Source of the DNA: Armatimonadota bacterium
GTDB lineage: Bacteria; Sysuimicrobiota; Sysuimicrobiia; Sysuimicrobiales; Kaftiobacteriaceae
Direction of reading: 5' to 3'
Length of the DNA: 33,066 bases
Assembly: GCA_031081675.1 (NCBI GenBank)
Contig: JAVHLZ010000002.1
Span: forward strand, 1 to 33,066
The notes beneath the pieces were generated by a model. That model was not told where the DNA came from. It ran no database searches and worked only from the letters and a program-made list of their open reading frames with translations. Below are positions 25,754-33,066 of the stretch, piece after piece. Made by a program: the position numbers and the translations under genes. How positions within the stretch are numbered: the first letter of the stretch is position 1; each line of letters starts with the position of its first letter.

Positions 25754-26452
25754 TCAGCCGCCCGGCTCACCCGTGGCGTCGCGGCCTGCCGGGCGGGCGG
25801 CGAGGTCCGCGGGCAGCTGGGCGGCCCGGGCGCGCAGGAGGGCGACCACTTCCTCATCGGTGGTCTGCGAGAAGTCCTCGTAGAACTGACCCACGGCGTA
25901 GAACAGGGCCGGCGTGTGCAGGCACACGACCTGGTCGGCCTCCCGCCGCAGCCGCTCCACCGTCTCCGGCGGGGCCACCGGAACCGCCGCCACCAGCTCC
26001 CGCGGCCCCAGGGCGCGGACCGCCCGCAGGGCCGCGATCATGGTGGCGCCGGTGGCCACGCCGTCGTCGACGACGATGGCGGTGGCCCCGGCCACGTCGG
26101 GCAGGGGGCGCTCTCCCCGGTAGGCGTGCATCCGGCGCCGGATTTCCTCGGTCTGATACGCGATCTCCTGGCGCAGGTAGTCGTCGGGGACCCCCAGCGT
26201 GCGCACAAGCCCCTCGTCCAGGTACACGGAGCCGTCATGGGCCACGGCGCCGATGGCCAGCTCCGGATTGAACGGCGCCCGCAGCTTGCGCGGCACCACG
26301 ACGTCCAGCGGGGCGTCCAGCGCGACAGCCACCTGATACCCCACCACCACGCCGCCTCGTGGCACCGCCAGCACGACCGGGCGACGATCCCGGCAGGACT
26401 GCAGGGCCTCCGCCAGCTGCGCTCCGGCTTCCCGGCGGTCGCGGAAGATCAT
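25754..26452 (-). CDS. Type I phosphoribosyltransferase family protein
   Basis: A 232-residue PRTase-fold protein. The PRPP loop IVVDDGVATGAT (126-137) is intact, with PRGGVVVGYQVA (31-42) as the pyrophosphate loop and RKLRAPFNPELAIGAVA as a family-typical segment. This group of stand-alone PRTase proteins (often beside dienelactone hydrolase or stress genes) has no established substrate, so I assign none. The ATG at 26452 gives the usual opening MIFRDRREAG but has no Shine-Dalgarno; a GTG at 26482 is an alternative. It lies between the decarboxylase gene (77-base gap) and gcvT, with no evident link to glycine metabolism. Confidence 0.82.
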   Translation of the reverse strand: MIFRDRREAGAQLAEALQSCRDRRPVVLAVPRGGVVVGYQVAVALDAPLDVVVPRKLRAPFNPELAIGAVAHDGSVYLDEGLVRTLGVPDDYLRQEIAYQTEEIRRRMHAYRGERPLPDVAGATAIVVDDGVATGATMIAALRAVRALGPRELVAAVPVAPPETVERLRREADQVVCLHTPALFYAVGQFYEDFSQTTDEEVVALLRARAAQLPADLAARPAGRDATGEPGG

Positions 26453-26529
26453 GGGGGGAGTCGCCCGGGGCCATCCTTCCACGACCTCCCGCGGTTATCC
26501 TCCGCTGCCGCGGGTCCGCCCGCGGCCCC

Positions 26530-28014
26530 TCAGCGCGCCAGGCCGGCCGCCCGGACCGCAGCGGCCGTGGCCTCCTGGATCAGGTCCCACGCCTGGCGCA
26601 CGTGGCGCTCCGTGGTGCGCAGATTGCCCACCGCCAGCCGCAGGGTCATCCGCCCCCGCAGCCGGGTGTGGGAGAGAAAGGCCCGGCCTGTGGCGTTGAC
26701 GCGCTCGAGGACGTCCGCGTTGAGCCCGTCCAGTGTTTCCGGGCCCACCCGCCCGCGCAGCCCGGCCGGGTGGGCGCGGAAGCAGACCACCGACAGGGGC
26801 GCGGGCGCCATCCGCTCGAAGTCCGGGTGGGCATCCACCCACGCCGCGAACCGCTGCGCCAGCGCGATGTGATCCCGGATGCGCGAGGCGACGCCCTCGG
26901 ATCCGAAGTACCGGATGACCATCCACAGCTTCAGACCCCGGAAGCGGCGGCCCAGCTGGATCCCGTAGTCCATCAGGTCCCGGACGCCCTCCCGATCGCG
27001 CTCGGGGGTCCGCAGGTAGTCGGGTACCAGGCTGAAGGCCCGGCGCAGCACCTCGGGGCGCCGGCAGTAGAACGCGCTGCAATCGATGGGCACGAACAAC
27101 CACTTGTGGGGGTTGATCACCACCGAGTCGGCCCGCGCGCAGCCATCCAGGACCCACCGGTACTCCGGGGCCACCGCCGCCATCCCGGCGTATGCCGCGT
27201 CCACGTGCAGCCACAACCCCTCGCGCTCGCAGACGTCGGCGATGGCCGGCACCGGGTCGATGCTGGTGGTGGACGTGGTGCCGACGGTGGCCGCCACGCA
27301 GAACGGGCGCCACCCCTGCCGCCGGTCCTCGGCAACGGCCTCCGCCAGCGCCTGCGGGTCCATGCGGAAGGCGTTGTCGGTCGGGATCTTGCGCACGCCG
27401 TCCTGTCCCAGGCCCAAGACCAGGGCGGCCTTCTCGACGGAGGAGTGGGCCTGCTCGGACGTGTACAGGCGCAGGCGCGGCCCGCCGGCGAGGCCGCGCA
27501 GCCGCACCGGGTACTCGGCCACCGCCTCCCGGGCGGCGGCGATGGCGCACAGGCTGGCCACCGACGCGGTGTCCATGATCACGCCGAAGAACTCGCCCGG
27601 CAGCCCCACCATCTGCCGCAGCCACCCCAGCGCCACCTCCTCCAGCTCGGTGGCCGCGGGGGAGGTCTTCCACAGCATTCCGTTGACGTTGAGGGCGGCC
27701 GCCAGCATCTCCCCGAGAATGCCGGGCCCGGACCCGGTGATGGCGAAGTAGCCGAAGAACGCCGGGTGGTTCCAGTGGGTGATGCCCGGCAGGATCACCT
27801 CGTCCACATCGCGCAGGATGGCATCGACGGGCTCGCCCTGCCGCGGAGGCGCCGCCGGCAGCCCGCGGGCGATCTCGCCCGGCGCCGTGCGCGCCAGGAC
27901 GGGATACTCTCCCACCCGCTCCAGGTAGTCGGCGATCCAGTCCACCACCCGGTGGGCGGCCCGCCGGAATTCCTCGGCGGGCATATCGCCCGCCGCCCCG
28001 CCGCGGACATCCAT
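26530..28014 (-). CDS. Aromatic-L-amino-acid decarboxylase family (group II PLP)
   Basis: A 494-residue PLP decarboxylase close to the AADC/tyrosine/tryptophan decarboxylases. His190 (AHSSVEKAA), Asp272 (VDAAYAG) and PLP lysine Lys304 (NPHKWLFV) fall within one or two positions of human DOPA decarboxylase numbering (192, 271, 303), as does Tyr333 (human Tyr332), whose retention argues for decarboxylation rather than aldehyde synthesis. HWNHPAFFGYF and LGRRFRGLKLWMVIRYFG are family segments. The ATG at 28014 has GGGAGGGG upstream and lies 12 bases after the HD gene. Substrate (tyrosine, tryptophan or other) cannot be read from sequence. Products would be trace amines. Confidence 0.9.
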   Translation of the reverse strand: MDVRGGAAGDMPAEEFRRAAHRVVDWIADYLERVGEYPVLARTAPGEIARGLPAAPPRQGEPVDAILRDVDEVILPGITHWNHPAFFGYFAITGSGPGILGEMLAAALNVNGMLWKTSPAATELEEVALGWLRQMVGLPGEFFGVIMDTASVASLCAIAAAREAVAEYPVRLRGLAGGPRLRLYTSEQAHSSVEKAALVLGLGQDGVRKIPTDNAFRMDPQALAEAVAEDRRQGWRPFCVAATVGTTSTTSIDPVPAIADVCEREGLWLHVDAAYAGMAAVAPEYRWVLDGCARADSVVINPHKWLFVPIDCSAFYCRRPEVLRRAFSLVPDYLRTPERDREGVRDLMDYGIQLGRRFRGLKLWMVIRYFGSEGVASRIRDHIALAQRFAAWVDAHPDFERMAPAPLSVVCFRAHPAGLRGRVGPETLDGLNADVLERVNATGRAFLSHTRLRGRMTLRLAVGNLRTTERHVRQAWDLIQEATAAAVRAAGLAR

Positions 28015-28026
28015 GGTCCCCTCCCG

Positions 28027-28614
28027 CTACAGCCCCAGCGCGGGCGCCGCCCGCTGCAGCGCCCGCAGGACCGTGGCGATGTGCTCGTCCAGGGGCACGC
28101 CCAGCTCGGCCGCCCCCCGGATCACGTCGTCCCGGTTCACCCCCCGGGCGAAGGCCTTGTCCTTCATCTTCCTCTTCACCGAGTCCACGTCGACCTCGGC
28201 CAGGCTGCGCCCGGGTTTGACCAGCGCCACCGCGATGATGAACCCCACCAGCTCGTCGACGGCGTACAGGGCCCTCTCCATCGGCGTGCGGCGCGGCACC
28301 CCCGAATAGTCGGCGTGGGACAGAATGGCCCGCGTCCACTCCTCGGGCACTTGCAGCCGGCGCAGCTCCTCCACCCCCACAAACGGGTGCCCGGCCTCCT
28401 GGGACGGGCAGCGCTCGTAATCCAGGTCGTGCAGCAGCCCCACCACGCCCCAGGTGTCTTCGTCCTCCCCGAACCGGCGCGCATACTCCCGCATGGCCGC
28501 TTCCACCGCCAGGAGGTGCTTGCGCAGGTTGGCGCTCTGGATCCACCGGCAGACCAGATCCCACGCCTGGTCCCGGCTCAGCCCACCGCCCGGGTGGTGC
28601 GGGTCACCGCTCAC
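28027..28614 (-). CDS. HD-domain hydrolase
   Basis: A 195-residue HD-superfamily phosphohydrolase. The metal residues are visible: His33 (NLRKHLLAVEAA), His62-Asp63 (VVGLLHDLDYE) and a later Asp in YAVDELVGF. This small type (with GLLHDLDYE and HPFVGVEELRRL) is widespread; substrates are likely nucleotides or phosphomonoesters, but none is established. The GTG at 28614 has GGGAGGGG about six bases upstream. It follows parB after a 104-base gap holding an inverted repeat, and may head the HD-decarboxylase-PRTase-gcv run. Confidence 0.88.
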   Translation of the reverse strand: MSGDPHHPGGGLSRDQAWDLVCRWIQSANLRKHLLAVEAAMREYARRFGEDEDTWGVVGLLHDLDYERCPSQEAGHPFVGVEELRRLQVPEEWTRAILSHADYSGVPRRTPMERALYAVDELVGFIIAVALVKPGRSLAEVDVDSVKRKMKDKAFARGVNRDDVIRGAAELGVPLDEHIATVLRALQRAAPALGL

Positions 28615-28668
28615 CGGCTACCCCTCCCAGGCGCCCCGCATGCCCGGATTGTGAGAAGATGACCCCTG

Positions 28669-28686
28669 ATGAACATGTTCGTTCAT
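28669..28686. repeat. Nested inverted repeat upstream of the HD-domain gene
   Basis: ATGAAC-ATGTTC-GTTCAT: six-base outer arms are perfectly inverted, and the inner GAACATGTTC is itself a perfect palindrome. It is AT-richer than its surroundings and lies in the parB-HD gap, 55 bases upstream of the HD start. It looks like a repressor operator (TetR-like sites share this form), but the protein is unknown. Confidence 0.5.
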
Positions 28687-28718
28687 GCGGTCATCGCGGG
28701 CTCCCTGGCAGGCGACCG

Positions 28719-29582
28719 TCAGCCCAGCAGGAGGTCCAGCAGCCTCTGGAGGTCGTCTTCCGACCGATAGGCAAAGACCAGCTTTCCCCGTCGGGTGCCC
28801 CCCACCACGCGGACGTCGGTGCCGTACCGTCTGGACAGGTCCTGCTCCACAGCCCGCAGGTGGGGGTCGGATCGCGCCGGGTGCCGCGGGCGCATTTCAC
28901 GTGAAATAGACGACCGGACCAGGGCCTCGGTCTCGCGCACGGACAGGCCCCGCCGCTCCACCTTCTCCCACACCGCCAGCATTCTCTGGGCACTGCCCGC
29001 TCCCAGGATGGCTCGGGCGTGCCCCTCGCTGATCCTGCCGGCCTCCAGGCTGGCCTGCACGGGGGCCGGCAGCTGCAGGAGGCGCAGGGTGTTGGCCACC
29101 GCCGGCTGGCTCTTGCCGACGCGCTCGGCCACCTGTTCCTGCGTCAGGCCGAACTCCTCGACCAGCCGGCGGTAGGCCCGCGCCCTCTCCAGGGGGGAGA
29201 GATCCTGGCGCTGGAGGTTTTCCACCAGCGCCACCTCCACCGCCTGGCGGTCGTCCAGCTCCCTGATCACGGCCGGGATGGTCTGCAAGCCCGCCGCCTC
29301 CGCCGCCCGCCATCGGCGTTCCCCCGCGACCACTTCGAAGCGGTCCCCCACGGGGCGAACCACGATGGGCTGCAGGACCCCGTGACGGCGCACGGACTCC
29401 GCCAGCTCCGCCAGCTCCTGGGGGTCAATCTCCTGCCGGGGTTGAAAGGCGCCCGGGGAGAGCCTGGACAGCGGGATCTCCGAAGGGCGGTCGGGCAGGT
29501 CAGCCCCGGGGATCAGGGCGCCCAAGCCGCGGCCCAAGGCCCGGCGGCGAGGTTCAGGCGACGGCAGCGGGGATTCCGGCAC
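28719..29582 (-). CDS. parB: Chromosome partitioning protein ParB (Spo0J)
   Basis: ParB binds parS, uses CTP to clamp and spread, and loads SMC. The 287-residue product has an N-terminal RRRALGRGLGALIPG (ParA-stimulating tail), the CTP-binding GERRWRAAEAAG (from residue 88), ENLQRQDLSPLERARAYRRL, a helix-turn-helix LTQEQVAERVGKSQPAVANTLRLLQLP, and a C-terminal dimerisation part. The GTG start at 29582 has GGAGG about 9 bases upstream and lies inside the parA end (29-base overlap). A parS-like palindrome lies within the gene. Confidence 0.96.
   Translation of the reverse strand: MPESPLPSPEPRRRALGRGLGALIPGADLPDRPSEIPLSRLSPGAFQPRQEIDPQELAELAESVRRHGVLQPIVVRPVGDRFEVVAGERRWRAAEAAGLQTIPAVIRELDDRQAVEVALVENLQRQDLSPLERARAYRRLVEEFGLTQEQVAERVGKSQPAVANTLRLLQLPAPVQASLEAGRISEGHARAILGAGSAQRMLAVWEKVERRGLSVRETEALVRSSISREMRPRHPARSDPHLRAVEQDLSRRYGTDVRVVGGTRRGKLVFAYRSEDDLQRLLDLLLG
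28893..28908. promoter_or_regulatory. parS centromere site inside parB
   Basis: The core ATTTCACGTGAAAT (28894-28907) is a perfect 14-bp palindrome. Against the Bacillus parS consensus TGTTTCACGTGAAACA it matches 13 of 16 positions, with the differences near the ends. Bacillus subtilis likewise has a parS within spo0J. No second copy was noticed in the window. Confidence 0.88.
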
Positions 29583-30336
29583 GGGCGCGCACCTCCCTGG
29601 CCAGGCTGACGTATGCCTGAGCCCCACTGGACTGGGGAGCGTAGGTGACCACCGGCTGGCCGAACGACGGCGCCTCCGCCAGGCGCACGCTGCGGGGGAT
29701 GACGGTCTGGTACACCTCGCGGGGGAAGTGGCGGCGGACCTCGGCGGCCACCTGGCTGGCGAGGGCGGTTCGCGGGTCAAACATGGTGAGCACCACCCCG
29801 CCCACCCTCAACTCCGGGTGGAGGCGCCGGCGGACCAGCCCCACCGTTTCCACCAGGCGCGACAGACCCTCCAGCGCGTAGTACTCGCACTGAAGAGGAA
29901 CCATGACCTCGTCCGCGGCCACGAGGGCGTTGACCGTCAGCAGGCCCAGCGAGGGCGGACAGTCCACGAACACGAACTCGTACCACTCCCGCACGGGCCG
30001 CAGCGCATCCCGGAGGCGGAGTTCGCGTGACGGCAGGCTCACCATCTCCACCTCGGCGCCGGCCAGGTCCGGGCTGGAGGGCGCCACATCCACCCCCTTC
30101 ACGGGGGAGGGCACGAGGGCAGAGGACAGGGACACTCCGTGGATCAGGACGTCGTACAGGGATGGCGCCGGCAGGGGCCGGGATATCCCCAGGCCGCCCG
30201 TGGCGTGCCCCTGGGGGTCGGCGTCCACCACCAGCACGCGCAGCCCGTCCAGAGCCAGAGCCGCCGCCACGTTGACGGCAGTGGTGGTCTTGCCCACTCC
30301 CCCCTTCTGGTTGGCCACCGCGACGACCAGTCCCAT
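29554..30336 (-). CDS. parA: Chromosome partitioning ATPase ParA (Soj)
   Basis: Walker-type ATPase that works with ParB in origin segregation. The 260-residue product opens MGLVVAVANQKGGVGKTTTA with the deviant Walker A KGGVGKTT (residues 11-18), and has VLVVDADPQGHATGGLG, FVFVDCPPSLGLLTVNAL (Walker B region) and VPLQCEYYALEGLSRLVET. The start at ATG 30336 gives the standard N-terminus; 53 in-frame low-complexity residues upstream overlap rsmG and were dropped. Its 3' end overlaps parB. Confidence 0.96.
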   Translation of the reverse strand: MGLVVAVANQKGGVGKTTTAVNVAAALALDGLRVLVVDADPQGHATGGLGISRPLPAPSLYDVLIHGVSLSSALVPSPVKGVDVAPSSPDLAGAEVEMVSLPSRELRLRDALRPVREWYEFVFVDCPPSLGLLTVNALVAADEVMVPLQCEYYALEGLSRLVETVGLVRRRLHPELRVGGVVLTMFDPRTALASQVAAEVRRHFPREVYQTVIPRSVRLAEAPSFGQPVVTYAPQSSGAQAYVSLAREVRARAGIPAAVA

Positions 30337-30406
30337 CTGCACACCCACATTCGGTACCGCCCCTGGCGGTCCTCCGGAACAGCCCCCTCCACCAGCCGGG
30401 ACCCCC

Positions 30407-31072
30407 TCACGCCAGAGGACGGCGCCGCGGCACGCCCGGGCGGCGTGGGTAGGTGTCCGGGGTCGGGCGGGCCTTGGGAACGGTGACGACGACACGCCGG
30501 GGGCCCCCGGGAATGGAGACGTCCAGGAGGGTGGGTTTTCCCCCTCCCAGCACCTCCAGCGCCTTCCGGGACCGCTCCACCTCCTCGCCTGCCGCCGGGC
30601 CCTTAAGCAGGACCGCCTTTCCCCCGGGACGGATCAGAGGCAGAAGCAGCTCGGCCAGGACGGGCAGAGGCGCCACCGCCCGCGCCACCGCCACATCGAA
30701 CGTTTCCCTCCGGGTTGCATCCCGCCCGACCGCCTCGGAGGGTTCGGCGATGACCTCGGCGGGCAGGTCCAGCTCCGCACACACCATCTCCAAGAAGGCC
30801 GCCTTCCTCCGCGAGGGCTCCACCAATGTCACCCTCAGATCCGGCCGGGCGATCAGCAGGGGAATGCCCGGCAGACCAGCCCCGCTGCCGACGTCCACGA
30901 CGGCCGACTGGAAGGGGATGTCCGCGCGCAGGCACAGCAGGGAGTCGGCGACGTGAACCCGCGCGGCCTCGGCGGGATCGGCGACGGCGGTCAGGCGCGC
31001 CCGGCGACTCCAGGCTGCGAGAAGATCCAGGTAGCGTTCCAGGCGCGCGAGCTGGCCGTCGTCCAGAATCAC
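30407..31072 (-). CDS. rsmG: 16S rRNA m7G527 methyltransferase RsmG (GidB)
   Basis: SAM-dependent methylation of G527 in 16S rRNA; loss causes low-level streptomycin resistance in several bacteria. Visible are YLDLLAAWSRRARLTAV near the start, the SAM loop VVDVGSGAGLPGIPLLIARPD, VEPSRRKAAFLEMV, VAVARAVAPLPVLAELLLPL and PGGKAVLLKGP. The GTG at 31072 gives 221 residues but has no Shine-Dalgarno; homology suggests a further 10-20 N-terminal residues (RRIRDLAAAVGV...), and the frame is open upstream into jag without ATG/GTG/TTG. The true start is therefore uncertain. The family member mnmE/mnmG usually adjacent is absent here. Confidence 0.93.
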   Translation of the reverse strand: MILDDGQLARLERYLDLLAAWSRRARLTAVADPAEAARVHVADSLLCLRADIPFQSAVVDVGSGAGLPGIPLLIARPDLRVTLVEPSRRKAAFLEMVCAELDLPAEVIAEPSEAVGRDATRRETFDVAVARAVAPLPVLAELLLPLIRPGGKAVLLKGPAAGEEVERSRKALEVLGGGKPTLLDVSIPGGPRRVVVTVPKARPTPDTYPRRPGVPRRRPLA

Positions 31073-31118
31073 CCCGACGGCGGCCGCCAGGTCGCGTATC
31101 CGGCGCCCGAGGGGGCTG

Positions 31119-31763
31119 TCAGGATTCAGTGGCGGAGGCAGCGTCTGCGTCCGTTCGGGGAATGACGACCACGCGACGGGCCTCCCCCTCGCCGCGGCTT
31201 TCGGTGGTCACGGCGGGATGCCCGGCGAGGGCGGTGTGGATCACCCGCCGGTCGGAAGCGGGCATGGGGTCGAGGACAACTTCCCGACCCTCCCTGACCG
31301 CCCGCTCGGCGGCCCGCAGGGCCTGCTCCCGCAGCGCCTGTACCCTCCTCTCCCTGTATCCTCCCGCGTCCACGGTGACCCGGACAGGAGACCGCACCCT
31401 GCGGCTCACCATCAGGCCCAGGAGGAGCTGGACCGCCTCCAGCGTCGTCCCCCGCCGCCCGATCAGCGCTCCCAGGTGCTCCCCGTCCACCGTGACCATC
31501 ACGCCGCCGTCCTGCTCCCTGGCCCTCACCGTGCCCGCCACCCCCAGATAGTCCATCAGCCGCGCCATCATCTGGTGGGCCACGGCTGCCGGGGAGGGCT
31601 TGACCGCCACCCGGACCCGGGCGTCCCTCGCCCCCAGCCCCAGCATCCCTCGGGTACCGGGGTCGAGGACCTCGACCTCCACATCCTCCCTCTCCACCCC
31701 CAGCTCCTCCAGGGCCCGGGCGACAGCCTCTTCCACCGTCCGGCCGGTGACCTCCACCTGCAT
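31119..31763 (-). CDS. khpB: RNA-binding protein Jag/KhpB
   Basis: Jag (KhpB) is a small RNA-binding protein that pairs with KhpA and affects cell elongation and division in Gram-positive bacteria. The 214-residue product has the Jag N-terminal domain (MQVEVTGRTVEEAVARALEE, then VLDPGTRGMLGLG), a KH domain with the GxxG loop IGRRG in LGALIGRRGTTLEAVQLL, and an R3H domain with YRERR and ASDRRVIHTAL. The ATG overlaps the yidC stop by one base (TGATG), so they are coupled, as is usual. Confidence 0.94.
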   Translation of the reverse strand: MQVEVTGRTVEEAVARALEELGVEREDVEVEVLDPGTRGMLGLGARDARVRVAVKPSPAAVAHQMMARLMDYLGVAGTVRAREQDGGVMVTVDGEHLGALIGRRGTTLEAVQLLLGLMVSRRVRSPVRVTVDAGGYRERRVQALREQALRAAERAVREGREVVLDPMPASDRRVIHTALAGHPAVTTESRGEGEARRVVVIPRTDADAASATES

Positions 31764-32458
31764 CACTTCTTCTTCACCCCCCTGGGGCGCTGGGGGAGAA
31801 CCGCGGCGGCCGGGCGCGGAGAGGGCGCGGTACCCGGCCGCCCGACGATGAGCAGGTACTCGACGGCGTACGCGAGGGTGGAGACGATCCAGTACAGCGA
31901 GAGCCCGACCTGGACCTGGGTCGCGAACCAGGCGACCAGGACCGGCATGAACACAAACATGCGCGCCTGCTGGGGGTCGGTGACGGTCAGCCTCTGCTGA
32001 AGGTAGGTGGAGGCCCCCACCAGCACGGGGTAGATCGCGAGGATCGGGCTCTCCCGGATGGCGGCAAAGGTGGGAACCCTGTCCAGGGCCGCTCCCAGGA
32101 ACGTCTCCCCGCCAAACAATCCCTGCCGCCTCAGGGCGATGAACAGGGCCCACAGGACCGGCAGCTGGACCAGCATCGGCAGGCAGCCGGCCAGCGGGTT
32201 GACCCCGTGGGACCGGTACAGATTCATGATCTCGATGTTCATCTGCTGCGGGTTGTCCCGGTACTTCTCCCGCAGCGCCTGCATCTGCGGACCCAGGGCC
32301 TGCATGGCCTTCATGGAGCGCAACTGCTTGCGGGTCAGCGGGTGCAGGGCGAGCTTGATGGCCAGGGTGAGCAGGATGACGGACCACCCGTAGCTTCCCG
32401 TCCACCCGTGAAAGACGTTCAGCAGGGCGACCAGGGCGTCGGCAATGGGGGTCAGCAT
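31763..32458 (-). CDS. yidC: Membrane protein insertase YidC
   Basis: Inserts membrane proteins, alone or with SecYEG. The 231-residue Gram-positive-type product has five likely spans and lacks the large periplasmic domain of Proteobacteria. Diagnostic segments are VILLTLAIKLALHPLTRKQ (with the conserved Arg), MQALGPQMQALREKYRDNPQQMN (in part: LREKYRDNPQQMN), NPLAGCLPMLVQLPVLWALF, and LSLYWIVSTLAYAVEYLL, with a basic tail (RPRGVKKK). No lipobox signal peptide is present. The ATG at 32458 has AAAGGA about 10 bases upstream. Confidence 0.95.
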   Translation of the reverse strand: MLTPIADALVALLNVFHGWTGSYGWSVILLTLAIKLALHPLTRKQLRSMKAMQALGPQMQALREKYRDNPQQMNIEIMNLYRSHGVNPLAGCLPMLVQLPVLWALFIALRRQGLFGGETFLGAALDRVPTFAAIRESPILAIYPVLVGASTYLQQRLTVTDPQQARMFVFMPVLVAWFATQVQVGLSLYWIVSTLAYAVEYLLIVGRPGTAPSPRPAAAVLPQRPRGVKKK

Positions 32459-32495
32459 GGGGGCGTTGTCCTTTCGCCTGCGAGTGTCCGCGCGC

Positions 32496-32705
32496 TCACG
32501 GGACGGGGTCGTACCCGCCGGGATGCCACGGGTGGCAGCGCAGCAGGCGGCGCAGGGCCAGGACCCCTCCCCTCCACGCGCCGTACCGCGCAACGGCCTC
32601 GGCGGCATACGCCGAGCAGGACGGGTAGAACCGGCACCTGGGCGGGAGCAGGGGAGAGATCAGCCTCTGGTAGGCGCGGATCAGTAGCAACACCAGCCGG
32701 GTCAC
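32496..32705 (-). CDS. yidD: Membrane protein insertion efficiency factor YidD
   Basis: A 69-residue amphipathic inner-membrane-associated protein that assists YidC-dependent insertion. It shows the full family pattern: [24 protein letters not shown] (in part: [18 protein letters not shown]), [15 protein letters not shown], and [15 protein letters not shown] with three conserved cysteines. The GTG start has GAGGGG upstream and follows the rnpA stop by 6 bases, the standard rnpA-yidD-yidC order. Confidence 0.95.
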   Translation of the reverse strand: MTRLVLLLIRAYQRLISPLLPPRCRFYPSCSAYAAEAVARYGAWRGGVLALRRLLRCHPWHPGGYDPVP

Positions 32706-32711
32706 GTCCCC

Positions 32712-33066
32712 TCACCTGTCGGGCCCGCCGTCAGCATCCACCACTCCGGCCTGCGCCAACAGCCTGCCCAGGACGCTCACCAACTGCGGGAACGGCCGCC
32801 GGTCTGCCGGCGGGCGAGCCACCACCACCACATCGTATCCGGATCGCATCCGGCCCGCCAGCCGCCGGAGGGCCTCCCGCACCCGTCTCCTCAGGCGATT
32901 GCGCCGCACGGCTCCCCCCGCCGACCGGCCCACGGCGATACCCACGCGCACCCCCGAGTGCCCGCCTGGCCGCACCACCACGCTCACGTCCGTACCCCCC
33001 GTCCGGCGGCCCTCCCGGTAGACCTTCTCGAACTCGGCGCGCCCCCGCAGGGATCCAAGCCGGGGC
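32712..33066 (-). CDS. rnpA: Ribonuclease P protein component (5' end cut by window)
   Basis: Protein subunit of RNase P, needed for tRNA 5' maturation. Within the window 117 residues are visible, entering from the right edge with PRLGSLRGRAEFEKVYREG, the family's N-terminal segment, so only the first few residues and the start are missing. RVGIAVGRSAGGAVRRNRLRRRVREALRR holds the RNR motif (RRNRLRRRVREALR). GYDVVVVARPPA is the C-terminal strand. An internal GTG (32987) would truncate the fold and is not the start. rpmH is expected just outside. Confidence 0.94.
   Translation of the reverse strand, partial: PRLGSLRGRAEFEKVYREGRRTGGTDVSVVVRPGGHSGVRVGIAVGRSAGGAVRRNRLRRRVREALRRLAGRMRSGYDVVVVARPPADRRPFPQLVSVLGRLLAQAGVVDADGGPDR

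Noticed and set aside
28671-28680. GAACATGTTC as a LexA box
   Set aside because: The LexA boxes at lexA need four bases between GAAC and GTTC; here only two, so the geometry is wrong.
28615-33066. DnaA-box cluster or oriC at the parB-rnpA end
   Set aside because: No TTATCCACA-like boxes or AT-rich unwinding region were seen; oriC probably lies beyond rnpA/rpmH outside the window.

Overview
The window is GC-rich bacterial chromosome, almost fully coding, with nearly every gene on the minus strand. Only trxB and a site-2-protease gene are on the plus strand. No rRNA, tRNA, insertion sequence, prophage or CRISPR array was seen, and no gene-free stretch exceeds 300 bases. The right end carries [27 protein letters not shown] with a parS site inside parB. 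The left end carries a DUF951 gene, ychF, rpsF and ssb. Both blocks are the classic origin-proximal neighbourhood of Bacillota and relatives, so the window probably lies beside oriC. HspR instead of HrcA/CIRCE, a Gram-positive-type LexA box, split glycine decarboxylase (gcvPA/gcvPB) and DUF951 point to a deep-branching, high-GC Terrabacteria lineage. A Bacillota-like or uncultured phylum such as CSP1-3 is a guess; the phylum cannot be fixed from sequence reading alone.

Layout in plus-strand coordinates. 1-5.2 kb: ssb, rpsF, ychF and a large membrane-anchored 4xGAF-GGDEF protein. 5.2-7.0 kb: a DUF951 protein and a membrane spermidine-synthase-like protein that appears to start at ATT. 7.1-14.0 kb: one chaperone transcription unit, read right to left as hspR, hsp20, dnaK, grpE, a zinc-finger-less dnaJ and clpB, headed by a HAIR-type operator that lies between hspR and the divergent trxB. 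14.2-15.5 kb: convergent trxB and trxA. 15.6-17.2 kb: a DUF47 PhoU-like gene and a Pit phosphate transporter joined by a GTGA overlap. 17.4-18.5 kb: an M50B protease with CBS domains that looks leaderless. 18.5-20.4 kb: lexA, a 65-residue single-span membrane protein, a degenerate RNase H-fold protein and a tail-anchored TPR protein, behind a LexA-box promoter. 20.4-26.5 kb: a glycine cleavage operon (gcvT, gcvH starting at CTG, gcvPA, gcvPB) with a threonine/serine dehydratase at its end and a phosphoribosyltransferase in front. 26.5-28.6 kb: an aromatic amino acid decarboxylase and an HD-domain hydrolase. 28.7-33.1 kb: the parB to rnpA block.

Functionally, the heat-shock unit holds a disaggregation system (Hsp20, DnaK/GrpE/DnaJ, ClpB) under its own repressor. 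The thioredoxin pair supplies disulfide reduction and may share the heat-shock operator. The lexA unit is an SOS cassette with uncharacterised downstream members. The gcv unit turns glycine into one-carbon units.

Nothing here amounts to a clearly new system. The best leads are the lexA-coupled small membrane protein and RNase H-like protein, the HspR-first chaperone operon with a bidirectional operator, and two non-canonical start codons.
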